From Enterobacter mori (lineage in GTDB: Bacteria > Pseudomonadota > Gammaproteobacteria > Enterobacterales > Enterobacteriaceae), in contig NZ_CP104285.1 of assembly GCF_025244905.1 (NCBI RefSeq), forward strand, positions 1,240,001 through 1,304,000: DNA of 64,000 bases. The letters run 5' to 3'. How positions within the stretch are numbered: position 1 is the first letter of the stretch; the number at the start of each line of letters is the position of its first letter. The notes under the pieces were generated by a model. It worked only from the letters and a program-made list of their open reading frames with translations. It searched no databases and was not told the DNA's origin. Positions 9,109 to 17,837 of this stretch are shown here, piece by piece. The translations under genes were made by a program, and so were the position numbers.

Positions 9109-9435
9109 TTATTGTTGTTCTGCCGCGATCATCTCTTCGATCTCTTTCAGGGTGCCCGCCGCGTTTTTAATGGCGTCCTGAAGCGTAATCTCGTAGACGT
9201 CGCGCGTTTCAAAGCGCTCGTTGTCTTCCGGGGTGATGGCGATGGCATGGATGATAATGTCGGCTTCGGCGATATCCTGCGCCGTTAAGCGATTCTGGAT
9301 CCCATCTGCACCCTGCGTTTCAATTTTGACCTCGTAACCGGCTTCTGTGGCGGCATCCTCCAGCGCCTGAGCGGCCATAAAGGTATGTGCCAGGCCCATC
9401 GGGCAGGCGCACAGTGCGATCAATTTTTTAGCCAT
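9109..9435 (-). CDS. fryB: FryB, fructose-like PTS EIIB
   Basis: A 108-residue cytosolic EIIB of the fructose type. The phosphocysteine is Cys11 in the CPMGLAHT motif, the family's CPxGxAHT signature. It accepts phosphate from the EIIA part of FryA and passes it to the sugar bound by FryC. It is the first gene of the operon, with a strong AGGAGG ribosome-binding site in the bases just before the ATG. Upstream are a 15-bp perfect palindrome and the rna terminator, which isolate the operon from rna. Confidence 0.94.
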   Translation of the reverse strand: MAKKLIALCACPMGLAHTFMAAQALEDAATEAGYEVKIETQGADGIQNRLTAQDIAEADIIIHAIAITPEDNERFETRDVYEITLQDAIKNAAGTLKEIEEMIAAEQQ

Positions 9436-9544
9436 GTGAAATTCCTCCTGTAGATGACGCCACGATTATGGCGGGGAGGTTTCGTTTGTGTTTACCGGAT
9501 AAATGATGCAATAGCTGGATGAATAATGCAGGTGTGCAAAAGTG

Positions 9545-9559
9545 TGACGCCTGGCGTCA
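9545..9559. promoter_or_regulatory. 15-bp palindrome upstream of fryB, candidate operator
   Basis: TGACGCCTGGCGTCA is a perfect inverted repeat around one central base. A further TGACGCC half-site lies at 9454-9460, between it and fryB. A CATAAT -10-like hexamer lies near 9463-9469 on the minus strand with only a poor -35, as expected for an activated promoter. The binding protein is unknown; YpdC is the obvious candidate. Confidence 0.4.
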
Positions 9560-9565
9560 TATAAC

Positions 9566-9602
9566 GGAAAAGAATGAAAGACCGGGCATGAGGATGCCCG
9601 GA
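9566..9602 (-). terminator. Intrinsic terminator of rna
   Basis: On the minus strand CCGGGCAT / ATGCCCGG with a 4-nt loop, followed by TCTTTCATTCTTTT, seven bases beyond the rna stop codon. Confidence 0.8.
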
Positions 9603-9608
9603 ATGCGA

Positions 9609-10418
9609 TCAGTAACCGATTTTGTCGATCACAAACTGTTTGCCGCAGTTACCCGGATGTGGCTGCGGTGCGAAAGAAGCGGCAGAAAGCGGGTTATTGA
9701 TGGTGTCGGCTTTTAAGGAGATCTGCATTTCCGTGAGGTAAGCCGGACTGCCATTACAGGTAAGTTTGAATGCTTTGACGTTCTCTTTACCCCAACTTTT
9801 GGCAACGGCATGATCAAACTCGCGACGGCTTACGGTTTTACCGTAGTTATCCGCCAGGAATTGACCTACCGCGCTGGTTTTAACCTCCTGATTTAAACGC
9901 ACCATCGTGCCAAAGTAAGCGTCCGGATCAAACCCGAAGCAGACGCCGTGTTTGGCATATTCGTAACGTTCCAGGCAGGAGTTGCCGCCCGCGCCGGGCA
10001 TGACGCTGTTAAGTTTTGCGGCACCAGACAGAGACAGACCGGTTTCAGCGGCAGAACATTTGCGGCTTGCTTTTGCTTCTGGCATGTTCGGAATGGGGCG
10101 GGTGGCGCAGCCAAAACGCATCCAGCGGCGCTCATCTACGCCTCTGGACGCTATTGATTTAGGCAGGCCAGGCCACAAACCGTGCACGGTCAGGAAATCA
10201 GTTTTGCTGGCGCTCTCTTTTTGCAGGCGACATTCATCGGGTTCATTGCGATTGCGTTCGACCATGCTCTGACAGAATCCGGTTTGCCAGGAGAGCGCCA
10301 GAACGTAGCGATCGAAATCGCCATATTGCGTTGCCTTGAGGGGTTCTGCTTGTGCGGAGAGGACACAAAGGGCAAGCGCCATAGCGCCAGATGGGATAGC
10401 GATATCCTTACTGAACAT
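9609..10418 (-). CDS. rna: RNase I, periplasmic T2-family ribonuclease
   Basis: 269 residues from the ATG at 10418, chosen because AGGA lies at SD distance and a signal peptide follows (cleavage near SAQA|EPL, residue 24). E. coli RNase I is 268. The T2-family active-site motifs are present: HGLWPG (His79) and RYEYAKHG (Glu153, His157). Many cysteines fit the disulphide-rich periplasmic fold. It degrades RNA non-specifically to 2',3'-cyclic products. The mature part matches E. coli strongly while the signal peptide differs, which is usual. In E. coli rnk follows directly; here the fry/ypd block does. Confidence 0.95.
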   Translation of the reverse strand: MFSKDIAIPSGAMALALCVLSAQAEPLKATQYGDFDRYVLALSWQTGFCQSMVERNRNEPDECRLQKESASKTDFLTVHGLWPGLPKSIASRGVDERRWMRFGCATRPIPNMPEAKASRKCSAAETGLSLSGAAKLNSVMPGAGGNSCLERYEYAKHGVCFGFDPDAYFGTMVRLNQEVKTSAVGQFLADNYGKTVSRREFDHAVAKSWGKENVKAFKLTCNGSPAYLTEMQISLKADTINNPLSAASFAPQPHPGNCGKQFVIDKIGY

Positions 10419-10469
10419 TTGATTTCCTGATCGATTGAGTGCGATTAATTTCTGGAAATTATTAAAGCA

Positions 10470-10497
10470 CAAAAAGCGCCCGCAGGCGCTTTTTGGT
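10470..10497 (-). terminator. Intrinsic terminator of dcuC
   Basis: AAAAAGCGCC / GGCGCTTTTT with a CGCA loop, symmetric enough to act in both directions. It lies just after the dcuC stop and before rna. Confidence 0.85.
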
Positions 10498-10512
10498 TAT
10501 CAGGAATTTGGC

Positions 10513-11880
10513 TTAGGCGGCGCCGGGAACCAGCACTTCCGTGGCGATGATTACGATGATCAGGCCGACCAGAACGGGTACCGATGTCCGCTTCACCACC
10601 TCAAACGGCGAGATTTTTGCCATACCGGCGACCGCAACCACCACACCGGATACCGGAGAAATGGTACGGCCCAGGTTTGAGGCCTGAAGCATTGGGATGG
10701 AAAGGTAAGCCGGGTTAATGCCAGAGGAGTGAGCCAGTTTCGGGATCATCTCAACGAAGGCGTAAAACGGCGCGTTACCGGAACCCGTAGTCATTGCCGC
10801 CAGCATGGTGAGGATCACCAGGACCAGCATCAGGATAATGCTGGCAGAGCCGAACGAGGTGGCGATGGAGATCAGGCTCTGAATAAAGCCGATGGTGCTG
10901 AGACCCTGAGCAAACACGCCTGCGGCAACCAGCAGCATCACGACGCCAGCAAACGCATCCGCCATCCCGCGATAGGCCACTTCCAGTCCTGAAAACACCT
11001 TCTGAGTGTTGAAGCCGCGCACAAATTCCAGCAAGGCAGCCAGCAGCATACAGATCACCAGAATGGTGATGATGTGCAGCTGTGGACCCCATTTGCCGTC
11101 AAAAACCAGTACCCCGATGATCGGGGTGAACGGCAGAATGGCGTAAAACGCGGGCGCAGTGGTGGTGATTTCACTCACGTCCAGCATTTCATGGCTGATG
11201 TTCTCTTTCTTATCGAGATAGCGCTGCCAGAAGAAGTGGGCGATGCCCATCCCCACGATGGCAACAATGGAGATGGGCAGCGTGGTTTTAAAGGCGAAAT
11301 CGATGAGTGACATCTCCGCCGCTTTTGCCGCCAGCACAACGTCGCCGGAGGTTGGGGAGAGAATAATGGCTGCCGGAGACGCACAAATTGCCGCGGCCGC
11401 GCCACGGCTGATACCGACGTTGACCATAACCGGGAACAGCGTTGCCATGAGCAGTACGCCAAGGCCGGTTGCTGACGACACCGCAAGGGACATCAGGCAG
11501 GCGAGGAAATAGGCCGCGACCATGAGCAGATAGGGGGAGTTGATGTACTGCAGTGGTTTCGATGCCAGTTTAACCACCATATCGTTTGCGCCGATATGAG
11601 TCATATAGGCGGCAAAACCGCACAGCATCATAATCATCATGCCCAGGTCGCCGCCGCGGCTCATGAGCAGAATTTTTATATATTCAACAATGTCGGTGGC
11701 CGTATAGCCGGTGCTGGCTGCGCTGGCAGGTTACACCTGATGACCCATTAGCGCGCTAACAATCAGCAGCGTTAAGCCGCCGACAAATAATACGCCTGTG
11801 GCTGAGTACCCTTTAATGATGTAGCGAGCTACACCGACAATGACGACGACCCCGATAAGGAGTTCGATAAACGTAAGCAT
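10513..11880 (-). pseudogene. dcuC: dcuC, anaerobic C4-dicarboxylate transporter, in-frame stop at codon 50
   Basis: Reading from the ATG at 11880 gives MLTFIELLIGVVVIVGVARY, as in E. coli DcuC, but codon 50 is TAA (11731-11733 on the minus strand). E. coli has leucine there (HKV-L-P), so a single TTA-to-TAA change explains it. The frame then continues uninterrupted to 10513, ending 455 codons after the start (E. coli 461). The reading frame on both sides is well conserved, so the mutation looks recent. A restart at Met73 (11664) would drop the first membrane segments. The intact protein exports succinate and exchanges fumarate during anaerobic growth. The FNR-like site upstream is intact. 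A sequencing error cannot be excluded. Confidence 0.85.
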
Positions 11881-12587
11881 GATTTCCCCTGTCTACTTGC
11901 TACCCGAGAGCACAAATAATCAATAAAAAAAGAAGGATGAGAATGTGCCGAATTATTGCTCAGTCCTTGCTGATTAAAATCAATAAAAAGACTACTAAAG
12001 TAGGCATTGACGCTATTTTTGCCATGACTCCGGCATTTATGTCATATGGGTATTGACCGCCGGATACACCATTATATGTCATTTAGCGCACGGCAGGCCG
12101 GGAACGTGCGGGGCGCTGAGGCCAGTCTCTTCTGTGCACCTGGCAGTCTTTTGCTATAAGCAACATGCCGCGTATGGCTCAAAATCCTTTTTTCTTCACC
12201 GGGCATATTATTTTGGCGCAACGTATAAATATCTCTTACATGCTATATAAATTTAAAAAGACTTTGTGTGTTGTATTGAAGGCTGTGTTTTATTGTGCGA
12301 ATTAACCCTCTTTAATATAGCGTCTCTAGCCTTCAAATGTCGTGAGTTAATAAAGTAGGAGTGCTGCGAATATATACCAAAGTGAGAACGGATAGCGGGC
12401 TTACTGACGAGTGCTGAGGGCGGCGGCAGAGCCCGGCAGGGCTGGAGTGCAACTTCTCACCCTCTTTCTAAGAATATTCTCGGATTTAGGGTCATTAATT
12501 AGGAATAACGCTGATGTTGTTAAGGATTCATTCAACTATTCTATGGTAAACTTTGCCTTGAATACTAAGAATGGTAATTGCATTGTG
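11881..12587. other. Intergenic region between dcuC and pagP
   Basis: These 707 bp separate the divergent dcuC and pagP. The dcuC-proximal part holds an FNR-like site. The rest is AT-rich except for a GC-rich patch near 12410-12460. Short open frames here lack ribosome-binding sites and recognisable similarity. pagP is under PhoP control in related bacteria, but I found no convincing PhoP direct repeat by eye. Confidence 0.5.
11970..11983. promoter_or_regulatory. FNR-like site of dcuC
   Basis: CTGAT-N4-ATCAA matches the FNR consensus TTGAT-N4-ATCAA at 9 of 10 positions. It is 90-103 bp upstream of the dcuC ATG. E. coli dcuC is activated by FNR in the absence of oxygen. Confidence 0.65.
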
Positions 12588-13160
12588 ATGGTACGTAATA
12601 AATTTCCCCTGATTTTATTGTTTATTTTTGGGCAGTTAACTTTCTCTTCTGTCGCCAGGGCAGAGGATAACGCGGCGGATAAAGGTTGGTTCTCAACGTT
12701 TACGGATAACGTCGCGCAAACCTGGAAGGAGCCAGAACATTACGATCTCTATATTCCGGCGATAACGTGGCATGCACGTTTTGCCTATGACAAAGAAAAA
12801 ACGGACCGCTACAACGAACGTCCCTGGGGGGCGGGTTTTGGTCAGTCCCGTTGGGACGACAAAGGAAACTGGCACGGACTGTACCTGATGGCGTTTAAGG
12901 ACTCCTACAACAAGTGGGAGCCGATTGGCGGTTACGGCTGGGAGAAAACGTGGCGTCCTTTAGCGGATGAGAACTTCCGTCTTGGCCTGGGCTACACGGC
13001 AGGCTTTACGGCGCGTGATAACTGGAAGTACATCCCGATCCCGGTCCTGCTGCCGTTGGCATCCATTGGCTATGGTCCCGCGACGTTCCAGATGACCTAC
13101 ATCCCGGGAACCTATAACAACGGAAACGTTTACTTTGCCTGGATGCGTTTTCAATTTTAA
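12588..13160 (+). CDS. pagP: PagP, lipid A palmitoyltransferase
   Basis: 190 residues from the ATG at 12588. This start gives a normal signal peptide (basic MVRNK, hydrophobic core, cleavage near ARA|ED); upstream in-frame starts would add unlikely sequence, and a GTG at 12585 is an alternative. From [21 protein letters not shown] onward it matches E. coli PagP (186 residues). The catalytic His (TWHARF) and Asp-Ser pair (FKDSYNKW) are present. It is an eight-strand outer-membrane barrel that moves palmitate from phospholipid to lipid A, protecting against cationic peptides. It stands alone, with cspE downstream in the same direction. Confidence 0.94.
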   Translation: MVRNKFPLILLFIFGQLTFSSVARAEDNAADKGWFSTFTDNVAQTWKEPEHYDLYIPAITWHARFAYDKEKTDRYNERPWGAGFGQSRWDDKGNWHGLYLMAFKDSYNKWEPIGGYGWEKTWRPLADENFRLGLGYTAGFTARDNWKYIPIPVLLPLASIGYGPATFQMTYIPGTYNNGNVYFAWMRFQF

Positions 13161-13307
13161 CTGATAAAACATTACAAACTGGCGAAAAAGTGCACTCCCG
13201 TTGAATCATAAAGGATAAAAATACGTCAGCGAAAATTAACGCGACTTTTATCACTTTTTAGCAAAGATCCGCTGGACAAAAGGTTCCACAATTGATGTAC
13301 TGATACC

Positions 13308-13332
13308 CGACACAGCATTTGTGTCGTTTTTT
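13308..13332 (+). terminator. Terminator-like hairpin upstream of cspE
   Basis: CGACACA / TGTGTCG with a 5-nt loop, followed by six T, ends 18 bp before the cspE ATG. It is either the pagP terminator, 148 bp after the pagP stop, or part of the cspE leader. Confidence 0.6.
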
Positions 13333-13350
13333 AATGTAAAGGTAATTTTG

Positions 13351-13560
13351 ATGTCTAAGATTAAAGGTAACGTTAAGTGGTTTAATGAGTCCAAAGGATT
13401 CGGTTTCATTACTCCTGAAGATGGCAGCAAAGATGTGTTCGTACACTTCTCTGCAATCCAGTCTAATGGTTTCAAAACCCTGGCTGAAGGTCAGCGTGTT
13501 GAGTTTGAAATCACTAACGGTGCCAAAGGCCCTTCTGCTGCTAACGTAATCGCTCTGTAA
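13351..13560 (+). CDS. cspE: CspE, cold-shock-family RNA chaperone
   Basis: 69 residues, by recall one substitution from E. coli CspE. RNP1 (KGFGFI) and RNP2 (VFVHF) are present in the single OB-fold domain. It binds single-stranded nucleic acid, melts RNA secondary structure and is known to act as a transcription antiterminator in E. coli. I chose the ATG at 13351, which gives the family length and has AAGG upstream. The gene has its own terminator. A terminator-like hairpin sits just before its SD, which is notable for a protein that melts such hairpins. Confidence 0.97.
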   Translation: MSKIKGNVKWFNESKGFGFITPEDGSKDVFVHFSAIQSNGFKTLAEGQRVEFEITNGAKGPSAANVIAL

Positions 13561-13584
13561 TTCAGACGCGTCAGCAAGAATTTC

Positions 13585-13613
13585 AAAACCCGCTCCTTGA
13601 GCGGGTTTTTTTC
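13585..13613. terminator. Intrinsic terminator after cspE (bidirectional)
   Basis: AACCCGCTC / GAGCGGGTT with a short loop and a seven-T run on the plus strand; AAAA on the other side lets it work for the minus-strand small gene too. Confidence 0.9.
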
Positions 13614-13621
13614 GTTCTGAA

Positions 13622-13708
13622 TCAACCAATCAGATACATTTTCAGGAAGCTGGCGACGATTGCCACGCTCAGCAAAACCATTCCTGCGCCCATCAACTGT
13701 TCTTTCAT
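13622..13708 (-). CDS. Small predicted membrane protein, 28 aa
   Basis: The ORF begins MKEQLMGAGM and continues with a hydrophobic stretch (roughly residues 6-22), ending LKMYLIG. GAGGG precedes the ATG at normal SD spacing. It lies between the cspE terminator and crcB, on the minus strand and codirectional with crcB 70 bp upstream. Length, positively charged ends and a single hydrophobic helix fit the enterobacterial small membrane protein class. I do not recognise a named homologue, and no function can be assigned. Confidence 0.55.
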   Translation of the reverse strand: MKEQLMGAGMVLLSVAIVASFLKMYLIG

Positions 13709-13778
13709 ACTGTCACCCTCGCTCCGTATTACGTCCAGAGTGGCAGAGAAAAATTAAGCCAACATTAACGTCGGGCGA

Positions 13779-14162
13779 TTAATGCGCGCTGGCGGAAGAA
13801 AAGAGCCAAAATGCGATCCCGGTCATCGCAAATGAACCGAGCATATTGATGGCGATGTTCGTTAATGCCCAGCCAATGCGTCCTTCCTGAAACAGGAACA
13901 CCACTTCAGCAGAGAAGGTGGAGAACGTCGTTAAACCGCCACAGAAGCCGGTGGTAATCAATACTTTCCACACCGGATCGATATGTGTCATGCGGTTAAA
14001 CCAGGCTAGCCCCATACCGATAATAAAGGCACCAATCAGGTTTGCTGCCAGGGTTCCCATGGGAATGGCCTGATGAAGAGGGTTAAACCGCATACTCAAA
14101 AACCACCGCGCAACGCTACCCGTGCCTCCGCCAATAAAAACGGCTATAAGTAGTTGTAACAC
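13779..14162 (-). CDS. crcB: CrcB/Fluc fluoride ion channel
   Basis: 127 residues from a GTG at 14162 ([15 protein letters not shown]), which gives the E. coli length and start and has AGG about eight bases upstream; a TTG two codons earlier is less likely. Four transmembrane helices are apparent. Family motifs include [19 protein letters not shown] (pore asparagine) and [15 protein letters not shown] (phenylalanine-rich pore segment). Dual-topology dimers export fluoride across the inner membrane. No fluoride riboswitch is apparent upstream. It starts 68 bp from ybeM in divergent orientation. Confidence 0.95.
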   Translation of the reverse strand: MLQLLIAVFIGGGTGSVARWFLSMRFNPLHQAIPMGTLAANLIGAFIIGMGLAWFNRMTHIDPVWKVLITTGFCGGLTTFSTFSAEVVFLFQEGRIGWALTNIAINMLGSFAMTGIAFWLFSSASAH

Positions 14163-14229
14163 TGTCAATACCTGCTATTGGATGTGTAAGTACGTCGAGT
14201 GTAACGCTGTTTTTGACCGGGGGACAAAT

Positions 14230-15018
14230 ATGTATGTTGCAGTAGGGCAGTTTGCGGTAACGCCGGACTGGAATGAGAATGCGGGAATCTGCGTCTCCCT
14301 GATGGCCCAGGCACGACTGAAGGGGGCATCTTTGCTGGTGCTTCCTGAAGCGCTGCTGGCAAGGGATGATAACGATCCCGATCTGTCGGTTAAGTCGGCG
14401 CAGTCGCTGGACGGGGCGTTTTTACAGCAGCTGCTGGCAGAGAGTGCTGGCAATCGCATGACGACCATTTTAACGGTGCATGTACCTTCTGCGCCGGGTC
14501 GGGCTGTGAACACGCTTGTGGCTATCCGTGGCGGCGAGATTATTGCACGCTACGCTAAGCTTCATCTCTATGATGCGTTCAACATTCAGGAGTCGCGACT
14601 GGTCGATCCCGGCGACAGCGTTCCACCCCTGCTGGACATCGATGGATTTAACGTGGGATTAATGACCTGCTATGATCTGCGCTTTCCAGAAATGGCACTG
14701 AATCTGGCTTTACAGGGCGCCGACGTCCTGGTATTGCCAGCGGCCTGGGTCAAAGGGCCCTTGAAAGAGCATCACTGGGCGACGCTGTTGGCCGCAAGGG
14801 CGCTTGATACCACTTGCTATGTGGTTGCCTCCGGAGAGTGTGGGAATAAGAATATTGGACAGAGCAGGGTTATCGATCCGTTGGGAGTGACCATCGCCTC
14901 GGCAGCCGAAGCGCCAGCGCTTTTGCTGACGGAGATACTATCAGAGCGAATTGCGCTTGCACGTCGGCAGTTACCCGTTCTTCGCAATCGACGGTTTGCG
15001 CCACCGCAATTATTGTGA
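14230..15018 (+). CDS. ybeM: YbeM, carbon-nitrogen hydrolase (nitrilase superfamily)
   Basis: 262 residues from the ATG at 14230, preceded by GGGGGA; longer in-frame starts run into the crcB promoter. The nitrilase triad is present: Glu40 ([10 protein letters not shown]), Lys110 (AKLHLYDAF) and Cys147 ([11 protein letters not shown]). The family hydrolyses amides; Nit1/YbeM-type members are reported as deaminated-glutathione amidases, a metabolite-repair role. In E. coli K-12 the gene is, as I recall, annotated as defective, whereas this copy is full length. tatE follows in the same direction after 126 bp. Confidence 0.88.
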   Translation: MYVAVGQFAVTPDWNENAGICVSLMAQARLKGASLLVLPEALLARDDNDPDLSVKSAQSLDGAFLQQLLAESAGNRMTTILTVHVPSAPGRAVNTLVAIRGGEIIARYAKLHLYDAFNIQESRLVDPGDSVPPLLDIDGFNVGLMTCYDLRFPEMALNLALQGADVLVLPAAWVKGPLKEHHWATLLAARALDTTCYVVASGECGNKNIGQSRVIDPLGVTIASAAEAPALLLTEILSERIALARRQLPVLRNRRFAPPQLL

Positions 15019-15144
15019 TGTTTTTTTCAACAATGCTTGATTCACCTTGTTACAGATTGCTATTGTGTGCGCGCGTCAAATGTCCGTTAATACGATCGGG
15101 TTTTTGGCGCTTAATGCAGCCTGTTTTATGTAAAGAAGGTATCT

Positions 15145-15348
15145 ATGGGTGAGATTAGTATTACCAAACTGCTGGTGGTTGCCGCACTGGTCGTCCTGCT
15201 GTTTGGTACCAAGAAGTTACGCACGTTGGGTGGAGACCTGGGTGCTGCCATTAAAGGCTTTAAGAAAGCGATGAATGACGATGACGCGGCGGCGAAGAAA
15301 AGCGCCGAAGAAAGTGTTCCAGCAGAGAAGCTTTCGCACAAAGAGTAA
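15145..15348 (+). CDS. tatE: TatE, TatA-like twin-arginine translocase subunit
   Basis: 67 residues: an N-terminal transmembrane helix (residues 6-20), the [14 protein letters not shown] hinge and amphipathic helix, then a charged tail. E. coli TatE is also 67. It can substitute partly for TatA in export of folded proteins. The ATG has AGAAGG upstream. It is convergent with lipA, and the two share a bidirectional terminator. Confidence 0.95.
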   Translation: MGEISITKLLVVAALVVLLFGTKKLRTLGGDLGAAIKGFKKAMNDDDAAAKKSAEESVPAEKLSHKE

Positions 15349-15371
15349 TGGCAATCCTGCAAGGCTTGCAT

Positions 15372-15404
15372 AAAAAAACCGGCTCACGAGGCCGGTTTTT
15401 TTGT
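15372..15404. terminator. Bidirectional terminator between tatE and lipA
   Basis: AAAACCGGC / GCCGGTTTT with seven A before the stem and seven T after, so both tatE and lipA transcripts can end here. Confidence 0.9.
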
Positions 15405-15429
15405 GTTTCTGTAAAAAGATATTACAGGT

Positions 15430-16395
15430 TTATTTTACTTCTTCGCCTTTCGCCTGCATATCGGCGTGGTAGGAAGAGCGAACAAACGGGCCACACGCGG
15501 CATGGGTAAAGCCCATCGCCATGGCTTCGGCTTTCATCTCGTCGAACTCATCAGGGCTAACATAGCGCTGTACCGGCAGATGGTGACGGCTTGGCTGCAG
15601 ATACTGCCCCAGCGTCAGCATAGTGACACCGTGGCGGCGCAGATCGCGCATCACTTCGATGATTTCTGCATTGGTTTCACCGAGACCCACCATCAGACCG
15701 GATTTGGTCGGGATATGCGGATGCGCTTCTTTAAAACGCTCCAGCAATTTCAGAGACCAGTTGTAGTCTGCGCCTGGACGCACCTGACGGTAAATACGCG
15801 GCACGTTTTCCAGGTTGTGGTTGAATACGTCTGGTGGAGTGGCGGTCAGGATATCCAGCGCGCGGTCCATACGTCCACGGAAATCGGGAACCAGCGTCTC
15901 AATTTTGATGCTTGGGCTTTTTTCGCGGATGGCAGTAATGCAGTCTGCAAAGTGCTGAGCACCCCCATCACGCAGGTCATCACGGTCAACCGAAGTGATA
16001 ACGACATAACGCAACGCCATGTCGGCGATGGTCTGCGCCAGTTTCTGCGGCTCGTTTACATCTGGCGCAACAGGGCGGCCATGAGCAACGTCGCAGAACG
16101 GGCAGCGGCGGGTACAGATAGCACCCAAAATCATAAATGTCGCGGTACCGTGATTGAAACATTCAGCAAGGTTAGGGCAGGAGGCTTCTTCACACACGGA
16201 GTGAAGGCCATTTTTGCGCATCGCCGCTTTGATCCCCTGGATACGCGAAGAGTCCGCCGGCAGTTTGATTTTCATCCACTCCGGTTTTCTTAACAGCGCT
16301 TCGCGCTCTGTAGCCACGTTTTTAACCGGGATAAGGGCCATTTTATCGGCATCGCGGTATTTAACACCGCGTTCCATCACAATGGGTTTACTCAT
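15430..16395 (-). CDS. lipA: LipA, lipoyl synthase
   Basis: 321 residues, same as E. coli. The radical-SAM cluster cysteines are Cys94, Cys98 and Cys101 (CTRRCPFC). The auxiliary cluster, consumed as sulphur donor, uses Cys68, Cys73 and Cys79 ([12 protein letters not shown]). It inserts two sulphurs into octanoyl groups attached to E2 and GcvH proteins, completing the lipoyl cofactor begun by LipB at 17838-18479. It is monocistronic here, with ybeF upstream on the same strand. Confidence 0.98.
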   Translation of the reverse strand: MSKPIVMERGVKYRDADKMALIPVKNVATEREALLRKPEWMKIKLPADSSRIQGIKAAMRKNGLHSVCEEASCPNLAECFNHGTATFMILGAICTRRCPFCDVAHGRPVAPDVNEPQKLAQTIADMALRYVVITSVDRDDLRDGGAQHFADCITAIREKSPSIKIETLVPDFRGRMDRALDILTATPPDVFNHNLENVPRIYRQVRPGADYNWSLKLLERFKEAHPHIPTKSGLMVGLGETNAEIIEVMRDLRRHGVTMLTLGQYLQPSRHHLPVQRYVSPDEFDEMKAEAMAMGFTHAACGPFVRSSYHADMQAKGEEVK

Positions 16396-16602
16396 AGCGT
16401 GCGTGTTCCAGTTGCGAATATCGAAGGAAAGCGTTTCAATTCAAGGGAATGTTGTATTTATCAACTATTTTTGAACGAACGACAGGCAGTATATCATTGA
16501 AACGGTCGGTAAAGCAGCCTGCCAGGTCGCCAATTTGTAAAATAGTTGTTGTTTTGTGCGTTTTGCCCAGCCTGCAGCAGGGGCTTGTGCTGTCAGGCTG
16601 GT

Positions 16603-17556
16603 TCAGAAGGCCTGGCGGATAACGTTGATGACGTTTTCCAGTACCGGATCGCGCAGGCTTAGCTTGTTGTAATGCAGCGAAATTTCAAGCGTTTCGTCAT
16701 TCAACTGATTGAGCGGAATGCTCTCCAGCGGCCAGCATTTTCGCAGCAGGGTAAAGAGGCGCAGAGGCATTACGCACAGCATGTCGCTACTGCCAATCAA
16801 GGATGCAACGGTAAACATATTGTAACTGCTGAAGCTCACCTGGCGCTCCGGGAAGAGTTCATCAATACGCTGCCGTAGCGGGTTGGCTCCCTGGCCTTCT
16901 GTCATAAAAGAGGAGTGCTCGTAGGCACGCAGGTTTTCTAGTGTCAAAGGCGCATTGAACGCGGGATGATGCTGGCGGCATACGAGGATCAGGCTGTCGG
17001 CGTACAGGACATGCTGGCCTAAAGCCCTTGCACTGAAATGATTGCTGTCAATGATCAGGTCGGTCTGGAACTGCGCCAGCTGGGTTTCAGGGTCATTCAC
17101 GGTGACGTTGCGGATCAACAGCTGCGGCGCATGTTGCTTTATTGTCTTGTAGATAGCAGGCATCACCAGCACGCCCAATGATGGGGAGGTGCCAATAGTG
17201 ATGGTTCTGTGTTTATCGTAGCTGCCCGTGAGGTCCAGCGCACCGAGAATCGATTCCAGTCCCTGACTGATGTATTCATGCAGATGTGTGGCATAAGCCG
17301 TAGGGGTTACGCCCTGGCCCTTACGTATAAATAACGGATCCGGGAAAATAGCGCGCAGCTTTTGAATTGACTGGCTAATTGCTGAGGGGGTCAGATTAAG
17401 AATTTTCGCAGCGTTAACGATACCCTTGTGGACATAAACTGCCTCAAAAATAGTCAACAAGTTGAGATCAATATTACGTAAAGTCCGAAAAATTTGTGGC
17501 TTATCTTCACCGCCGGGTTCATTCAGGCGTTTGGCTGGTAAATTAGTAGACTCCAC
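16603..17556 (-). CDS. ybeF: YbeF, LysR-family regulator
   Basis: 317 residues, as E. coli YbeF. The winged helix is near residues 28-88 (NLLTIFEAVYVHKGIVNAA, LTPSAISQSIQKL), and the rest is a periplasmic-binding-like effector domain. It lies between lipB and lipA on the same strand, a position conserved in E. coli; its targets are not established. A hairpin (CCAGCCTG / CAGGCTGG, 16567-16602) lies downstream without a clear T-run. Confidence 0.92.
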   Translation of the reverse strand: MESTNLPAKRLNEPGGEDKPQIFRTLRNIDLNLLTIFEAVYVHKGIVNAAKILNLTPSAISQSIQKLRAIFPDPLFIRKGQGVTPTAYATHLHEYISQGLESILGALDLTGSYDKHRTITIGTSPSLGVLVMPAIYKTIKQHAPQLLIRNVTVNDPETQLAQFQTDLIIDSNHFSARALGQHVLYADSLILVCRQHHPAFNAPLTLENLRAYEHSSFMTEGQGANPLRQRIDELFPERQVSFSSYNMFTVASLIGSSDMLCVMPLRLFTLLRKCWPLESIPLNQLNDETLEISLHYNKLSLRDPVLENVINVIRQAF

Positions 17557-17837
17557 GCTTTCACTCCGTATCCATTCACAATATGAATGATAGTTGAATT
17601 TATTTATTATGCTTGCAGAGATTCGTAAAGTGTTTCACTTGTTTAACGAAAACAGACAGTTGGGTGATTGTCACGCAAGTAATATGAGATCCGCAGGCGG
17701 CACTATCAAATTGCTGAATAATATGTATCGCTAATATGCGGGCGCTTCGAAAATATAGAATCTGCTGATTGTTGTAAAGCGTAAATGCGGGAAATAGGCG
17801 TGGCCCGTCAAATAATCGAGCCACTAGCAAGCATATA

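Noticed and set aside
12053-12250. 65-codon open frame upstream of pagP
   Set aside because: No ribosome-binding site and no recognisable protein features; treated as non-coding.
12480-12587. PhoP direct repeat upstream of pagP
   Set aside because: Only weak half-sites such as TGTTAA with no second repeat at 11-bp spacing.
14163-14229. Fluoride riboswitch in front of crcB
   Set aside because: The 67-bp interval to ybeM is too short and lacks the conserved riboswitch core.
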